The notes beneath the pieces are model-generated. The model saw only the letters and a list, made by a program, of their open reading frames with translations, was not told the DNA's origin and did no database searches. Positions 35,401 to 47,548 of a stretch of 64,000 nt of DNA are shown piece by piece. Each line of letters starts with the position of its first letter. Within the stretch, counting starts at the first letter, position 1. The position numbers were made by a program, and so were the translations under genes. Origin of the DNA: Megaleporinus macrocephalus (taxonomy: Eukaryota > Chordata > Actinopteri > Characiformes > Anostomidae); contig CM038708.1 of the NCBI GenBank assembly GCA_021613375.1, positions 32,206,059 through 32,270,058 on the forward strand. The letters are read 5' to 3'.

Positions 35401-38400
35401 ACAGCCAGAACAGAGCTGCTCATTTACACACAGTATATCTGTATATCAGTCTTTATGACTAAGATGGTTTTTGTTCGTCTTGATTTTTAAATGTTCCTCA
35501 GATGTGTTTCTCAGCCACTCAGCTGCTGGACATCTTTGTCTTGGACCCTCGATCCCCAATCTCCAGAGAGCACTTCAGGCACATCTGTCCTGCAATCATT
35601 CAGCAGTTGCTGGGTGATGCCTGTGATATCACACAATCCACAGCTAGGGGGTCCCCACCAACGAACATTGAGAGTAAGACCATCACTTTTCAAACCTGTT
35701 TTTTTCTGTTCTTTGATGAATGCATTTGTATTGAAGATCCACCATATTTATAATACACATTCCATCATTTCAACTTCTGACTTCTACTGTCTGCTTCTGT
35801 TCATTTCTGCTTCATTTCTGCTTTTAGTCTTCATGTTAAAATGTGTGTTAATGTATTATGCCATGAAACTTTTGTGTGAGGGAATCATCAGTACTTCTAC
35901 AATGCTACATAAGCAGTAGACCATCACAGGAGTGTGTTAACATCACAGCTGTGATTTGTTTACAGACACAAGCTGAAGGCAATAACACATGACCTTGAGC
36001 GCTTTATTGCTTTTATACAGCAGTTCTGCAAAATCAAGAAACAAGGGCAAGGCAGTTAACCCCTCGCTGTCCCAGGTGGTGTAGGTGTGCTTGCAATGCT
36101 GTAGCCCCCTGACTGGGCATAGTTAGACAGCAAAATGACAAATTTTGGAAAATACATAACATTACATAACAGAACCCAACATAAAGCAAAGCAGCCCTGA
36201 GCAGCAAGTTAAATCTTCAATATTGAGAGCTAGCTCGCACTGAAAAGCCATGAAGTAAGACAAACCATACAGATAGATCTTATGATGCTGTAGCTGAAGG
36301 TCATAGAAGCATCTCCTGGATCACCGGGGAACGTTCTGGATCCAACATCCCTCCCCAACCATAACCCTATGCTGTTTCTTATTGTGTTAGCTTGTCTGTA
36401 GTTTTGTTTTTTGTGGTTTTTGTGCTCTGTGGTTCCAGATGAGCTTCAAATAGTAAATCTACAGTGAATCTAATCTAAAAATATCTGATTACTTTTTTAA
36501 TAACAAAGTGTTTTTTTTGTTAACCAGTGAATCTTTTGGTTTATTTTAGATCATGTAAAATTACAATTCTACTGACAAAGTTCTTACCTGCGCGCTGACC
36601 CAAAAATGAAATGAAATGTAAAATAAAATCATTATCTCATAGAAGTTATGTAAGATATTTTCAGTTTTTTTTGTACATGATGAAACCGAATATAAGTAGC
36701 TGCAGCAAAAATCTCTCAGTGGAATAATTAATGTTTTTGTGAAAATAACTATGCTGTTATTACAAATAACAACACTTCTCAACAAATCAGATAAAAAATA
36801 ACTGCTGCATTATAACTGTTAGAACTACTTGGGAGGAATGCTTTTGAGCCAGATTGTGATGTCAGAACCAACTGTTTTATAATGTATCATAACATATACT
36901 ATGATGTATTAATTAAAAGAAGCAAGTATAGAGACCATGTAAACAGCAAGCAGTGTATAATAACTGCATGAACTGTATAGCAATAGGTAGAAGATTGGAT
37001 GTCTGTCTACACCATTATCTGATTAAATGACTAAATGACTAAATGTCTCTACTTATTCTTCCTAGTCTAATGTGTATTCAATTTTAAAAAATGCAACACT
37101 TGTATTGTTTTATAGTCTAATATATATGTAGCACTATTGTTTTTGGTGTATTTTGTTCCAGCTTTCTATGTTTTCACTAGTGTGTTTTCTTCATTATCCC
37201 CTCTCTGTGTGTAGAATACGGCTACAGTACAGTCGCAGTGCTGCTGATCACAGTGGGCTCTATGCTGGGAATCTGTCTGATCTTCTTTAACTCCTGTCAG
37301 GAGACGTACACTCTCATCCTTCAGCTGTTTGTTGGGCTGGCTGTGGGAACACTGTCAGGAGACGCACTGCTCCATCTGATACCACAGGTAGACCACCTAA
37401 CACTACAATCACCTAACAATCTCAGACTCCAGTAGCAGAGTCGCATTTAAAGCTTCACTCACAGTTAGATAGCATGGGAATTTATTTTTTAGTAGAAACA
37501 AAACATGCATGCATTTATATTTCCTGTATGATTCAGTTGAGTAAATGAACACACCACTGTGAGAGCTCAATGACATTTAGCTGTTCAGCTTCTACAACTG
37601 TAGAATTTGGCTCTGTTGCTGAGTTTTAAGTTTGATTCCTCGCAAAGCCGCTTTATATCCGCTGTCATGGGTCCTTGGGTAAATAGGAAGAATGGTTGTA
37701 ATTAGGAAGAACAATGCGATAGCCAGTCTGAGTGTCCCCCAACACTTGCAGCAGTGGTGCCTCCTTAATGCTGGCGATTACTCTATGATTCTGCCTTGAC
37801 TAGCTTTAGGGTTTAAAAGGTTTGCTGGCCTTATGGTTTTCTGCCTTATATTACAATTGACTGCAAAATTCCCATCTCTCAAGTCCTGCATGCCGTAGTT
37901 ATTGTTATTATTATTCTTGCATTTAGCAGAACTAAACAGACTAAACAGACTAAAAAGCTCAGCAGCACAAAGTCAAATTTACATGCATACAAAGCTTTGA
38001 TTTAAAAATAAACTGGATTTACAAGATGTAGAATGCAGACATGTTTGTGAATGGTCAAAATATAACTGCTGGCCAATTTAAGTAGAACAAGTTTTCATGT
38101 CTAATAAAAAGGAGGTTTTAGCGACCTTCAGATGAGCTAATGCTAAAATGCTAATGCTAATTTGAAGCTGCATGTAAATTCTGAGGAGGACTCAACATCT
38201 TACATTATTTATACACCTTACATATTAATTGTATTAATATTTAGTACACAAGGCTTATGATCACGTATGTGAGTGCTGCTCTGACTGATTGATTATGCTA
38301 ACTTTTATCAGCTAAGTTAAGGAAATTAACTGATCTTATGATTTTGTAATACCCTGATAAAATGAGTTTACTTCACTTGTAGGTCACATCATACATATAA

Positions 38401-38680
38401 TAGATTTTTTCATGTTTTTAATGTAATTTAAAGATCCTAGGTCTTCATGATGGTTATCACCATGATGACCATGACCTCAGGGAAGAAAAGGACTACCTGT
38501 GGAAGATTATGGGCATCATTGCCGGGATCTACGGCTTCTTCCTAATTGAGAGAATCTTCTCTTTTGTAATATCATCTCGTGGACATGTGAGTGTTTCCAA
38601 AGACTTTAATCACTCAGTTCCACCTCCCTGTGAGTCACACCTTTATATTTCCTCACTGCTGCCATCTAGTGCATTTATTT

Positions 38681-38738
<58 letters not shown>

Positions 38739-41700
38739 CCTCTCTGGCATAGATTTATTGAAAAGTTTATTGATTGTTTTAAAAAATCTAAAACCACTTT
38801 GGGTGCCGATAGGTGATTCTGAATTTTCACTATCAAGAAACTTCACAGATTTCAAATAATTTGCAGTTGTAAATGTAAAACAAATGAAGAGGATTGTGTC
38901 TAGAATGACTGAGAAAGCTGGAAAGTATCAAGAAATTAATTAAATTTTTTTATTATTATTATAATTTCTGCCTCTGAAAAAACTCAGCTTTAAAGGGTCA
39001 TGAAGCTGTAAAACTTTGCCGTACAGCTCAATCCCAACAAGAATTGGGGCACCCTACCCCTAGGCGTGCTGGAGCAAAATGGGGGGCTAAGGCCAAGTGG
39101 TAAGAGCAAGGGGTGTAATGGGGTTGAGCCTTGGTGTCCATTATTCCACTAATAATCAAGAAAAATAAGTGGGAGTGATCAGAACTCTGACTGCTAGAGT
39201 GAGAGACATTAATTCTAGTGTTTATATGGTGTGTGTGTTTGTAGAAGTATGTTCTTTAGATCATTTTTCTCTCACAGAGTCACTCTCATGGTCTGTCTGT
39301 GGAGCTGAGCTGTAATGGAGAAGGACAGCGAGGGAAGTCGGTGTCTACCATGCAGCTGGTCAGTATGGTGCTATGTGTTCCTTTGGGGCTGCTGTGTGTG
39401 TCAGCAGGATGTACTACATTGTAGAGACACGAGCACAGCGTGTGTCTGAGCGGACCTCTTGTTAACTCATGCATGCAGAGAACGTTAGAGGAGACGGAAT
39501 GTACAGAAATACAGCCGGTGGAGCCCACCGTGAGCCCTGCTCAGCAACAGAGTACGAGAACACACTCACCCACTCACACTAAATTGTATGTCCTCATCTG
39601 ATCTTACAGGCCAGTTTCCGTTTTGTTCTCTCCCAATTTGTCCCAGAACAAGGCATTCCGCTGCTGGCCATAATGGTGATAGTGGGCGACAGCCTCCATA
39701 ACTTTGCAGATGGCTTAGTGGTGGGGGCAGCTTTCTCCAACTCAGCCGAAACTGGCATAGCGACTACGGTGGCCATTCTGTGCCATGAGATCCCCCACGA
39801 AATGGGTGAGTTGTTTTTTTTAGGTGAAGCAATACACTTCGTAGGTTCTCAAACAGCCTCAAATTTGATCTTCTGCAGATGAGTATCATCAGAGATAAAA
39901 CATTAGAGAATCTGAGAAGCTCAATTAAGTCAAGCAGTAATAAAGAGTATATCATTGCTATCCAAATGAATCTTTATTTTTCTACATCATTTGAACACGA
40001 CAAGCTGCGGTTTACATTGTTTGAAATTATTATGATGAATGGACCAATACAAATTCTCCAAATTCTGCTTCCTTTGATTTACATTTAAAGTTAAGACTGT
40101 TTTTGGCCTGTCCTGTAAAGTTACCATTTTGAAGAGATACTTTTTTTATTGAATAGCGACGATATGTCAATTAGTGCTGCCCCAAAATGCAAATTTAGTG
40201 CAAAACGTCTATCAGTTTAATATACTTGGAAAAAAATTAAACATGAAATAGAAAATGTGCCATAAGGTTTGGATATTCTCTGTCTTCGGTTTTCAATATA
40301 TGAAATTCAGGAATGTGTTCTCTGTAAAAGATGTGTTTAGGATACTGAACTCACCTCCCTGTTGATGGAAGCTGTTTGAGATAGCTTGTGCTTTGTGACA
40401 ATGTGCATTGTCATGCTGCTGCAAGGAGTCATTACAAGATTGGTGAACTGTAAAGGGATGCATAGGGTCAGCTACAGCACTCATATAAACTGTAACAATC
40501 AAGGCTTGATTGGTTTGTGGGGCCCAAAGTGTGCTGAGAAAACACTGCCCACACTCTTACACCACCTCCTTGTTCACTAGCGTGAACTGTAGATGTAAGG
40601 CAGATGGGGTCCATGGATTTAAACTATTTATGCTAAATTCTGACCCTATCATCTGCACTGTGGCAGCAGAACTTAAGATTCCAAAGATCAGAAAGCATTT
40701 TGTCAATCTTCGTCTGTCCAATTTGGAAGAGCCTGTAGCCTCAGATTCATGTCCTTGGCTGACAGGAGTGGAATCTGCTGTGGGTCGTCTGCTGTTGCTG
40801 TCTACCTGCCTTCAGGTTCAACATGTGTGTTCGCTGTTCACCTTTCTGTCAGCTTCCTCTCACCTCGTTTATCCACAAGGTTTCCAGCCCATGATTGAAG
40901 GATGTCAAACCTATTTTGTTGTGATCTGAAGCTGGGCTAAGCTAATGCTACCTTAGTTTGCAGGCTAATGGTTGAACCCACTACAGTGGCTCAACTGGAG
41001 GTCAGATTACCCACACTGAGAAGATTTTAGTAAAGTTAAGTAACTGGTGTTAGAGTGACAGCCAGAAATGATCACGTCTTGGGGTTTGTGTAACCTCATT
41101 TTTGATGGGAACAATATATAAGATTTTATTTTTAGGTTTTTTAGAAGTCTCTACAAGATGTGTTGTATTGTGTAGATATCTACTGAAGCTAGCATGCTAA
41201 CCAGTTTGCCTCATCATGCCCTGTCCCATAATACCACTGAAGAGGCAATAGTGAGTTGCTGTTGCATTGATTCTGCCTTTACAAGTAGATTCATACAATA
41301 AACACGGTGGTGTTTCTCTCCGTAGGTGATTTCGCAGTGTTGCTGAGCTCTGGGCTTTCTGTCCAGCGTGCCATGCTGATGAATTTCCTCAGTGCCCTCA
41401 CAGCCTTCATGGGGCTCTATATAGGCCTCTTCATCTCCTCGGATATGGAGGTTCAGCAGTGGATCTTCACGGTCACAGCAGGCATATTCCTCTATCTGTC
41501 ACTGGTAGAGATGGTGAGCACTTAATTTATCAGGTTTATTAAATGAATCCGTATGTTGGCCAGTATTTGCATATTGTAGTGAAGCTTAATTACTTTGTTA
41601 AAGCTATTCACTTCACTTAATCTCTCTCCCTCTCTCTTTCTCTTTCTCTAGATGCCTGAGATGAGTAGAGTTCGGTGTCCACATCCATATCTTCTGTTTT

Positions 41701-41780
41701 TTCTGCAGAACATTGGGCTGCTCATGGGCTGGGCCTGTCTGCTGCTTCTAGCACTGTACGAACACAAACTCACCTTTTAA
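26278..41780 (+). CDS. slc39a12: zinc transporter ZIP12 (SLC39A12), complete
   Basis: LIV-1-subfamily ZIP importer moving Zn2+ into the cytosol, best known from brain. Twelve exons: 26278-26463, 30552-30860, 31355-31562, 33037-33185, 35502-35673, 37215-37387, 38434-38586, 39278-39358, 39479-39551, 39647-39805, 41326-41513, 41652-41780; 1,980 nt, 659 residues plus stop (human 691). The ATG at 26278 starts a signal-like [20 protein letters not shown]; an in-frame GTG stretch upstream is not a start. The extracellular N-terminus spans about residues 25-342, with [36 protein letters not shown] and [16 protein letters not shown]1 starts [12 protein letters not shown]2 ends [14 protein letters not shown]4 has [13 protein letters not shown]5 has [12 protein letters not shown]7 has [10 protein letters not shown] His-rich [11 protein letters not shown] follows TM2. 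All phases match; no defect seen. Confidence 0.95.
26903..27122. repeat. two tandem hairpin repeat units
   Basis: GTCAGGTTATGCATATAACC occurs at about 26903 and 27016, each followed by TTCCCTGAAGGAGAGGAACG and ACAACACAAGTA and then by the complementary TACTTGTGTTGTACC and GAAGGGGAAC. Each unit of about 110 bp can fold back on itself. This is a common short fish element, here as a head-to-tail pair. Confidence 0.75.
27245..27460 (-). repeat. dispersed repeat family 'D', reverse copy
   Basis: Contains GGACCAATAGGTTCCTTTGA, CTTCTGTAAAGTTGCCATT and GGAGATACTTGTTTACTCTG, matching 40040-40150. Confidence 0.55.
27885..27985 (+). mobile_element. SINE/LINE-tail fragment ending in GGAT repeats
   Basis: GCGGCACAGTGGTGTAGTGG, then a shortened middle, then AATGGATGGATGGATGGATA. 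This is the common fish repeat that ends in (GGAT)n; the middle, normally longer, is deleted. Confidence 0.55.
28604..28632. repeat. GT microsatellite
   Basis: (GT)n followed by a GA-rich run to about 28655. Confidence 0.85.
29474..30302. mobile_element. TIR element with TAGAGATGGA termini
   Basis: Left end TAGAGATGGACAGATCAGCG and right end GATCCTTCCATCTCTA form inverted repeats. The subterminal parts are also partly complementary (GCCGATAGCCGATACCG at about 29540; AACAGCCGATACCGATA at about 30260). No transposase frame. Probably a hAT-like MITE of about 830 bp. Confidence 0.65.
31920..32610 (-). repeat. dispersed repeat 'L', copy 2
   Basis: Shares AACAGGTGAGGGGTGGA, CACGTGACCAAAACA and neighbouring text with 23755-24250. 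Minus strand carries a TATATATATA block near 32430 and polyadenylation-like ATTAAAAGACA. Frames of up to 91 codons across it are not gene-like. Confidence 0.5.
33353..33926. repeat. intronic insertion of a copied segment, flanked by 36-bp direct repeats
   Basis: The 36 bp at 33353-33388 recur exactly at 33891-33926 (both contain TACAACTATCACAGCTAGCT). The 502 bp between them match 36684-37162 over almost their full length with scattered substitutions and small indels. Lies in slc39a12 intron 4 (33186-35501). Confidence 0.85.
34532..34731. repeat. inverted repeat with about 45-bp arms
   Basis: 34532-34574 (GTGCTTTCCTTGTGAAGAG to GGCTGCAGTT) is complementary, with a few mismatches, to 34685-34731 (AACTGCAGCC to AGGAAAGCGC). 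The loop is about 110 bp. In slc39a12 intron 4; may be a small MITE. Confidence 0.65.
36684..37162. repeat. second copy of the duplicated slc39a12 intronic segment
   Basis: About 480 bp matching 33394-33871 in the same orientation (shared GCAGCAAAAATCTCTCAGTG, GTTAGAACTACTTGGGAGGA, CACTATTGTTTTTGGTGT). No flanking direct repeat here, so it is probably the source. Ends 53 bp before exon 6 at 37215. Confidence 0.85.
38682..38748. repeat. CT microsatellite
   Basis: (CT)n about 100 bp after slc39a12 exon 7. Confidence 0.9.
39278..39805 (+). CDS. slc39a12: slc39a12 exons 8-10: cytosolic loop, TM4 and zinc-site TM5
   Basis: Exon 8 gives [25 protein letters not shown] loop sequence, exon 9 (73 bp) gives [13 protein letters not shown], and exon 10 starts after TTTGTCCCAG at 39646. 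Other AG choices nearby (39608, 39480) break the frame. Exon 10 carries [20 protein letters not shown] and CHEIPHEM: in the family the His and Asp of HNFxDG and the HExPHE motif form the binuclear metal site. ZIP12 keeps the first His of HExPHE, unlike ZIP8/ZIP14, where it is Glu. Confidence 0.9.
39990..40160 (-). repeat. dispersed repeat family 'D', reverse copy
   Basis: GAATGGACCAATACAAATTC, CTGTCCTGTAAAGTTACCAT and GAGATACTTTTTTTATTGAA match the 23470-23690 copy. In slc39a12 intron 10 (39806-41325). Confidence 0.6.
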
Positions 41781-42283
41781 CACACACGTGCATGCATATT
41801 TCTTAAAGCGGTACTGAGATTGTGCCTTTAGACGTAATGTAACGTAATGCTGTGGAGTTAAGTGAGATTTTTCGCGGAACTGTTTCACTGTGGTCACTTC
41901 AGCACTCATCGTAAGAGCATAGCAACATAACCTGGTCCTGAAGTAACTGGGCAGCGTACATTGGAATGTTTTCTTTACTCTAACATGCTCATTTCAGACC
42001 CACGGCGGGCGTATAAATTAAATAATGAACAGAACTAAAGTGAGGATCGGAGCTGGTTCTTATTTTAAAGTTTTAATGAAAAGTCTGTGATATGCGGTGC
42101 TTAAAATTCAACAGGGGACACCACAGGTCCCTTCTCACCCACGTTTAAAACCTCTGCACCATTTAAAGCAAAGCGAGAAATCCAAACAAGTAGGCAGGTT
42201 ACCTGAAACTCCAGAATGCAACTGTGGCACCCTTTAAGGTGCAACAGTGAAATTTGAACACAAAGCTGAACGTTGGCATCGAA

Positions 42284-42289
42284 AATAAA
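42284..42289 (+). terminator. polyadenylation signal candidate for slc39a12
   Basis: First AATAAA after the stop codon (about 500 bp downstream). A second is at 42599-42604. Confidence 0.4.
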
Positions 42290-43134
42290 CATTATACTCT
42301 CAGGCACAAGCATCAGCTGAGCAGGCAGGGTGTCTAGCTTTTAGCTTCCACATAATGCTATCAGTTCTGGTTCCCCTTTTCAGAGGTACTTCTGAAACCA
42401 AGAGTAGAGCTACTTATTATAATTTATCCTTCTAATGGTATAATTCTAATAAGCCCCTGCTTAAGTATGGGGGGCAGCTTGTTGTATCCCATGTCTTCTG
42501 GTCTAGGCAGCCCACAATCAGTTGTCTTCCCCAAATGTATATGTACATCAACTAAACAAGTGAATTTTTCATAATAATCCCACAGCTGCACAGCTGAGAA
42601 TAAAGATATACTAACATTAGCACCCACTGTACCTCATATTTCTAAGCTAGTTATAAAATCAGTCTGTAAATAATTACAGTATAATAATCATTCAGTAACT
42701 TCCTACTGTTCCCAAAGCACTTGAACTGTTGAAACCCAGCATATTTGTATATCCGTGTTTAGTTTTAGTAGTATGTACATCTACCGTGTACACTATTATT
42801 GTATCCTGCATTGTTCAGAAAACAACAACAACAGCAGAAGGAACACTAAAATGTGCCGTACCAGACTGTTCCAGGATCAGAGTTGGGAAACACAAGCGTT
42901 GGTTGTTCCAGCACCACCTTTGACTGGGTTCTAAGGTTTTTCTCATCTCTGCTATGATGAGCCATATGTGTATTACACTGCCTGGTGCATTCTCGGACAT
43001 TATTTACTAGATTATTTTATAGTAAAATGAACAAAAAGTGAATATGTGGATATTCGAGGCTCATGCTAAGACGTTTGATTGTCTTGAAAGTAAAAGCATC
43101 GTTTGATGAAAGCATCGTCTTTCTGTTTCATTTG

Positions 43135-43410
43135 TTCCCATAACAGAACTCGAATCAGCCACATGTGTTTTTGTACACAGCGGAATTTGACCTCCGCATT
43201 TAAACCATCCATGCAGTGAAACACCCACATATACACACACTAGTGAACACACACTAGGGGGCAGTGAGCACACGTGCCCCGAAGCGGTGGGCAGCCCTAT
43301 CCACGGCGCCCGGGGAGCAGTTGGGGGTTAGGTGCCTTGCTCAAGGGCACCTCAGTCGTGGCCTGGGGGATCCCTATCCTTCAGGCCATGACTTAAGAAG
43401 ACTTCCCAAC
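43135..43410 (+). repeat. common dispersed teleost repeat
   Basis: Contains CGGGGAGCAGTTGGGGGTTA and GGTGCCTTGCTCAAGGGCAC followed by CCTCAGTCGTGG, a wording found in many fish genomes and usually treated as an interspersed repeat. No coding capacity. Confidence 0.55.
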
Positions 43411-43929
43411 TTTCAAACGCAGTGCATTTTGTTGTAGCTTAGTTAAGTACACCTCCTTGTACCTTCATTCATTTTTCATTCAGACCTCTTCCTAACATAT
43501 AGGAATCCTGTGCAGTGATGTTGACAAACAAAGATGATGGTGGTGTGGTAAAGTGTGTTGTGCTGGTAGGAATAGCTCAGACATGGCATTTGTCTAGAAT
43601 TACTAAGCTGTTTAAATGGATGAGCAGTTACAGCAGTAGTGGCGCAGTTACAAGTAATAAACAGCGCTGTTTGATTTTATGATTTTATCATCATGGTTCC
43701 TAAACAGAAGTTCAGAATGCCATAAGGTGACACAATGAGCAACATTTTAGCTTCACTTTTTATGTCATTTATATTGAGTTCTGCATAGAGCATGGTATAC
43801 TTTTTCTTAATTTAACCTCTACAGATTAATGTGTACATTTAATATATGCTGGATCCACTAAACTAGGTCCTTGAACCAGCACAACGTAAGCCCTGAGCTT
43901 AAACATTCTTGTTACAGTTTCACTTGTTT

Positions 43930-44255
43930 ATTTATCTTGTTACAGTCATGAACACTGTCCAGTATACTTCCTCAATTCGCAAGTATAAAGTCACTAGCCA
44001 AATAAGATGTACGCAAACGCTTGAATATCCTTTTAACATATTGGTGAAAAAGTGAATATAAAAAGTGAAATATACCAGAATTTTTGCATAGGTTTGTTTA
44101 ATTCTGTCCAATATGTTGAATTCAGCAAATAAACTGTAGCTATACATTCATGTGTGTTCTCTGGAGATGATGAACATATTTGCACTTTCCGAAATCAACA
44201 AAACATATCATTTGACCGGGGGTGCCTAAACATTTGCACAAGATCCTTTCTACAT
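43930..44255. repeat. putative MITE fragment
   Basis: AT-rich block ending GGGGGTGCCTAAACATTTGC, typical of fish Tc1-like MITE termini. A weaker relative of its 3' part occurs near 29050-29115 (AAAATCAACAAAACAA). Low certainty. Confidence 0.35.
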
Positions 44256-44394
44256 AGTGAAGTGTTGGCTTGTTCCACTATTTCAGTATTTCTGGAAAAT
44301 GCCTAAATCAGATCATATGTTGTAGATTTATAGAACATGTTATGAGATTTTATATATCATCGCCAAAGAAAAATAAAAAACTCTAAAACAGCAG

Positions 44395-44590
44395 CTTATT
44401 TTACAGGAGAGGCCAAAAACTGTCCTTACTTTCTATGTTAGTCAATAAAACCATTAATTTCCAAGTAATTTTGGAGCGTTTCCATTGGTCCATTCATAAT
44501 GACATTTTCTGACAATGTAAATGGCAGCTGCTATTATCATTTAAATAAAAATCAACAAAAATGGGATACATATTTTACTTTGCATCTAGT
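44395..44590 (+). repeat. dispersed repeat family 'D', forward copy 3
   Basis: TTTACAGGAGAGGCCAAAAA, GGTCCATTCATAATGACATT and GGGATACATATTTTACTT match the diverged parts of 13600-13880. Confidence 0.55.
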
Positions 44591-44739
44591 TTTTCAACAG
44601 GAGCTGTAAAAAAAACCTGCTCTAATCATATAAACACAGAGTGCACTGACAGAATCTGATAAAAATGTAATAAACATTATGACAAGACTGGCAATGAACT
44701 GTAAACAGGCTAAGAAATATAAGATACTCAAATTCAGAG

Positions 44740-47548
44740 GTGCCCAATTCAGGTCCTGGTGATCTACCATTCAAGAGTCAACACACCTGACTGTAAGAAT
44801 CTACACACCTGGCTGTAAGAATCAACACACCCGGCTGTAAGAATCAACACACCTGGCTGTAAGAATCTACACACCCGGCTGTAAGAATCTACACACCCGG
44901 CTGTAAGAATCAACACACCTGGCTATAAGAATCAACACACCTGGCTATAAGAATCAACTCACCTGGCTGTAAGTATCAACACACCTGGCTATAAGAATCA
45001 ACACACCCGGCTGTAAGAATCAACACACCTGGCTATAAGAATCAACACACCTGGCAATAAGAATCTACACACCCGACTGTAAGAATCTACACACCTGGTT
45101 GTGAGAATCAACACACCTGGCAATAAGAATCTACACACCCGACTGTAAGAATCTACACACCTGGTTGTGAGAATCAACACACCTGGCTATAAGAATCAAC
45201 ACACCTGGCAATAAGAATCTACACACCTGACTGTAAGAATCAACACACCTGGCTATAAGAATCAACACACCCGGCTGTAAGAATCAACACACCTGGCTAT
45301 AAGAATCAACACACCTGACTGTAAGAATCTACACACCTGACTGTAAGAATCTACACACCTGGCTGTGAGAATCAACACACCTGGCTATAAGAATCAACAC
45401 ACCTGGCTATAAGAATCAACACACCCGGCTGTAAGAATCAACACACCTGACTGTAAGAATCAACACACCCGGCTGTAAGAATCAACACACCTGGCTATAA
45501 GAATCAACACACCTGGCTGTAAGAATCAACACACCTGGCAATAAGAATCAACACACCCGGCTGTAAGAATCAACACACCTGGCAATAAGAATCTACACAC
45601 CCGGCTGTAAGAATCAACACACCTGGCTATAAGAATCTACACACCTGACTGTAAGAATCAACACACCTGGCTATAAGAATCAACACACCCGGCTGTAAGA
45701 ATCAACACACCTGGCAATAAGAATCTACACACCTGACTGTAAGAATCTACACACCTGGCTGTGAGAATCAACACACCTGGCTATAAGAATCAACACACCT
45801 GGCTATAAGAATCAACACACCTGGCAATAAGAATCTACACACCTGACTGTAAGAATCAACACACCCGGCTGTAAGAATCAACACACCTGGCTATAAGAAT
45901 CAACACACCTGGCAATAAGAATCAACACACCTGGCTATAAGAATCAACACACCTGGCTGTAAGAATCTACACACCTGGCTATAAGAATCAACTCACCTGG
46001 CTGTGAGAATCAACACACCCGGCTGTAAGAATCAACACACCTGGCTATAAGAATCAACACACCTGGCTATAAGAATCAACACACCTGGCTATAAGAATCA
46101 ACTCACCTGGCTGTGAGAATCAACACACCTGGCTATAAGAATCAACACACCTGGCTATAAGAATCAACACACCTGGCAATAAGAATCTACACACCTGACT
46201 GTAAGAATCAACACACCCAGCTGTAAGAATCAACACACCTGGCTATAAGAATCAACACACCTGGCAATAAGAATCAACACACCTGGCTATCAGAATCAAC
46301 TCACCTGGCTGTGAGAATCAACACACCTGGCTATAAGAATCATCACACCTGGCTGTAAGAATCAACACACCCGGCTGTAAGAATCATCACACCTGGCTGT
46401 AAGAATCAACACACCTGGCTGTCAGAATCAACACACCTGGCTGTAAGAATCAACACACCTGGCTGTGAGAATCAACACACCTGGCTATAAGAATCATCAC
46501 ACCTGGCTATAAGAATCAACACACCTGGCTGTCAGAATCAACACACCTGGCTATAAGAATCAACACACCTGGCTGTAAGAATCAACACACCTGGCTGTGA
46601 GAATCAACACACCTGGCTATAAGAATCAACACACCTGGCTATAAGAATCATCACACCTGGCTGTAAGAATCAACACACCCGGCTGTAAGAATCATCACAC
46701 CTGGCTGTAAGAATCAACACACCTGGCTGTCAGAATCAACACACCTGGCTGTAAGAATCAACACACCTGGCTGTAAGAATCAACACACCTGGCTGTAAGA
46801 ATCAACACACCTGGCTGTAAGAATCAACACACCTGGCTATAAGAATCTACACACCCCTGGCTGTGAGAATCAACACACCCGGCTGTAAGAATCAACACAC
46901 CTGGCTATAACAATCAACACACCTGACTGTAAGAATCAACACACCTGGCTGTAAGAATCAACACACCTGGCTGTAAGAATCAACACACCTGGCTGTAAGA
47001 ATCAACACACCTGGCTATAAGAATCTACACACCCCTGGCTGTGAGAATCAACACACCCGGCTGTAAGAATCATCACACCTGGCTGTAAGAATCAACACAC
47101 CTGGCTGTCAGAATCAACACACCTGGCTGTAAGAATCAACACACCTGGCTGTAAGAATCAACACACCTGGCTATAAGAATCTACACACCCCTGGCTGTGA
47201 GAATCAACACACCCGGCTGTAAGAATCATCACACCTGGCTGTCAGAATCAACACACCTGGCTGTAAGAATCAACACACCTGGCTGTAAGAATCAACACAC
47301 CCCTGGCTGTGAGAATCAACACACCTGGCTATAACAATCAACACACCTGACTGTAAGAATCAACACACCTGGCTGTCAGAATCAACACACCTGGCTGTAA
47401 CAATCAACACACTTGGCTATAACAATCAACACACCTGGCAGTATTAGTTCAGATGCCCAAAAGGCCTTCATTACCTAGATCAGGTGTGTTAGATTAGGGT
47501 TGGAGCTAAACTCTGCAGGGTGGTAGATCTCCAGGACTAGGACTGAGC
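44740..47548. repeat. 2.7-kb minisatellite of 22-bp units inside a TIR element
   Basis: From about 44775 to 47440 a 22-bp unit, core ACACACCTGGCTGTAAGAAT, repeats about 120 times (by length). Variants CTAT, CAAT and CTGT, and CAACAC, CTACAC and CATCAC, are spread in patches. It is flanked by TGCCCAATTCAGGTCCTGG...GATCTACC at 44741 and by GGTAGATCTCCAGGACTAGG at 47522, which are inverted repeats. The array therefore sits between the two ends of a small element. Confidence 0.9.

Noticed and set aside
44998..45180. Periodic reading frame (minus) giving a repeating protein
   Set aside because: A 22-bp unit read in three frames gives an artificial 66-bp protein period; it follows only from the tandem repeat.
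44775..47440. Regularly spaced short repeats that could suggest a CRISPR array
   Set aside because: Units are head to tail with no unique spacers, and the surrounding DNA is vertebrate. It is a minisatellite.
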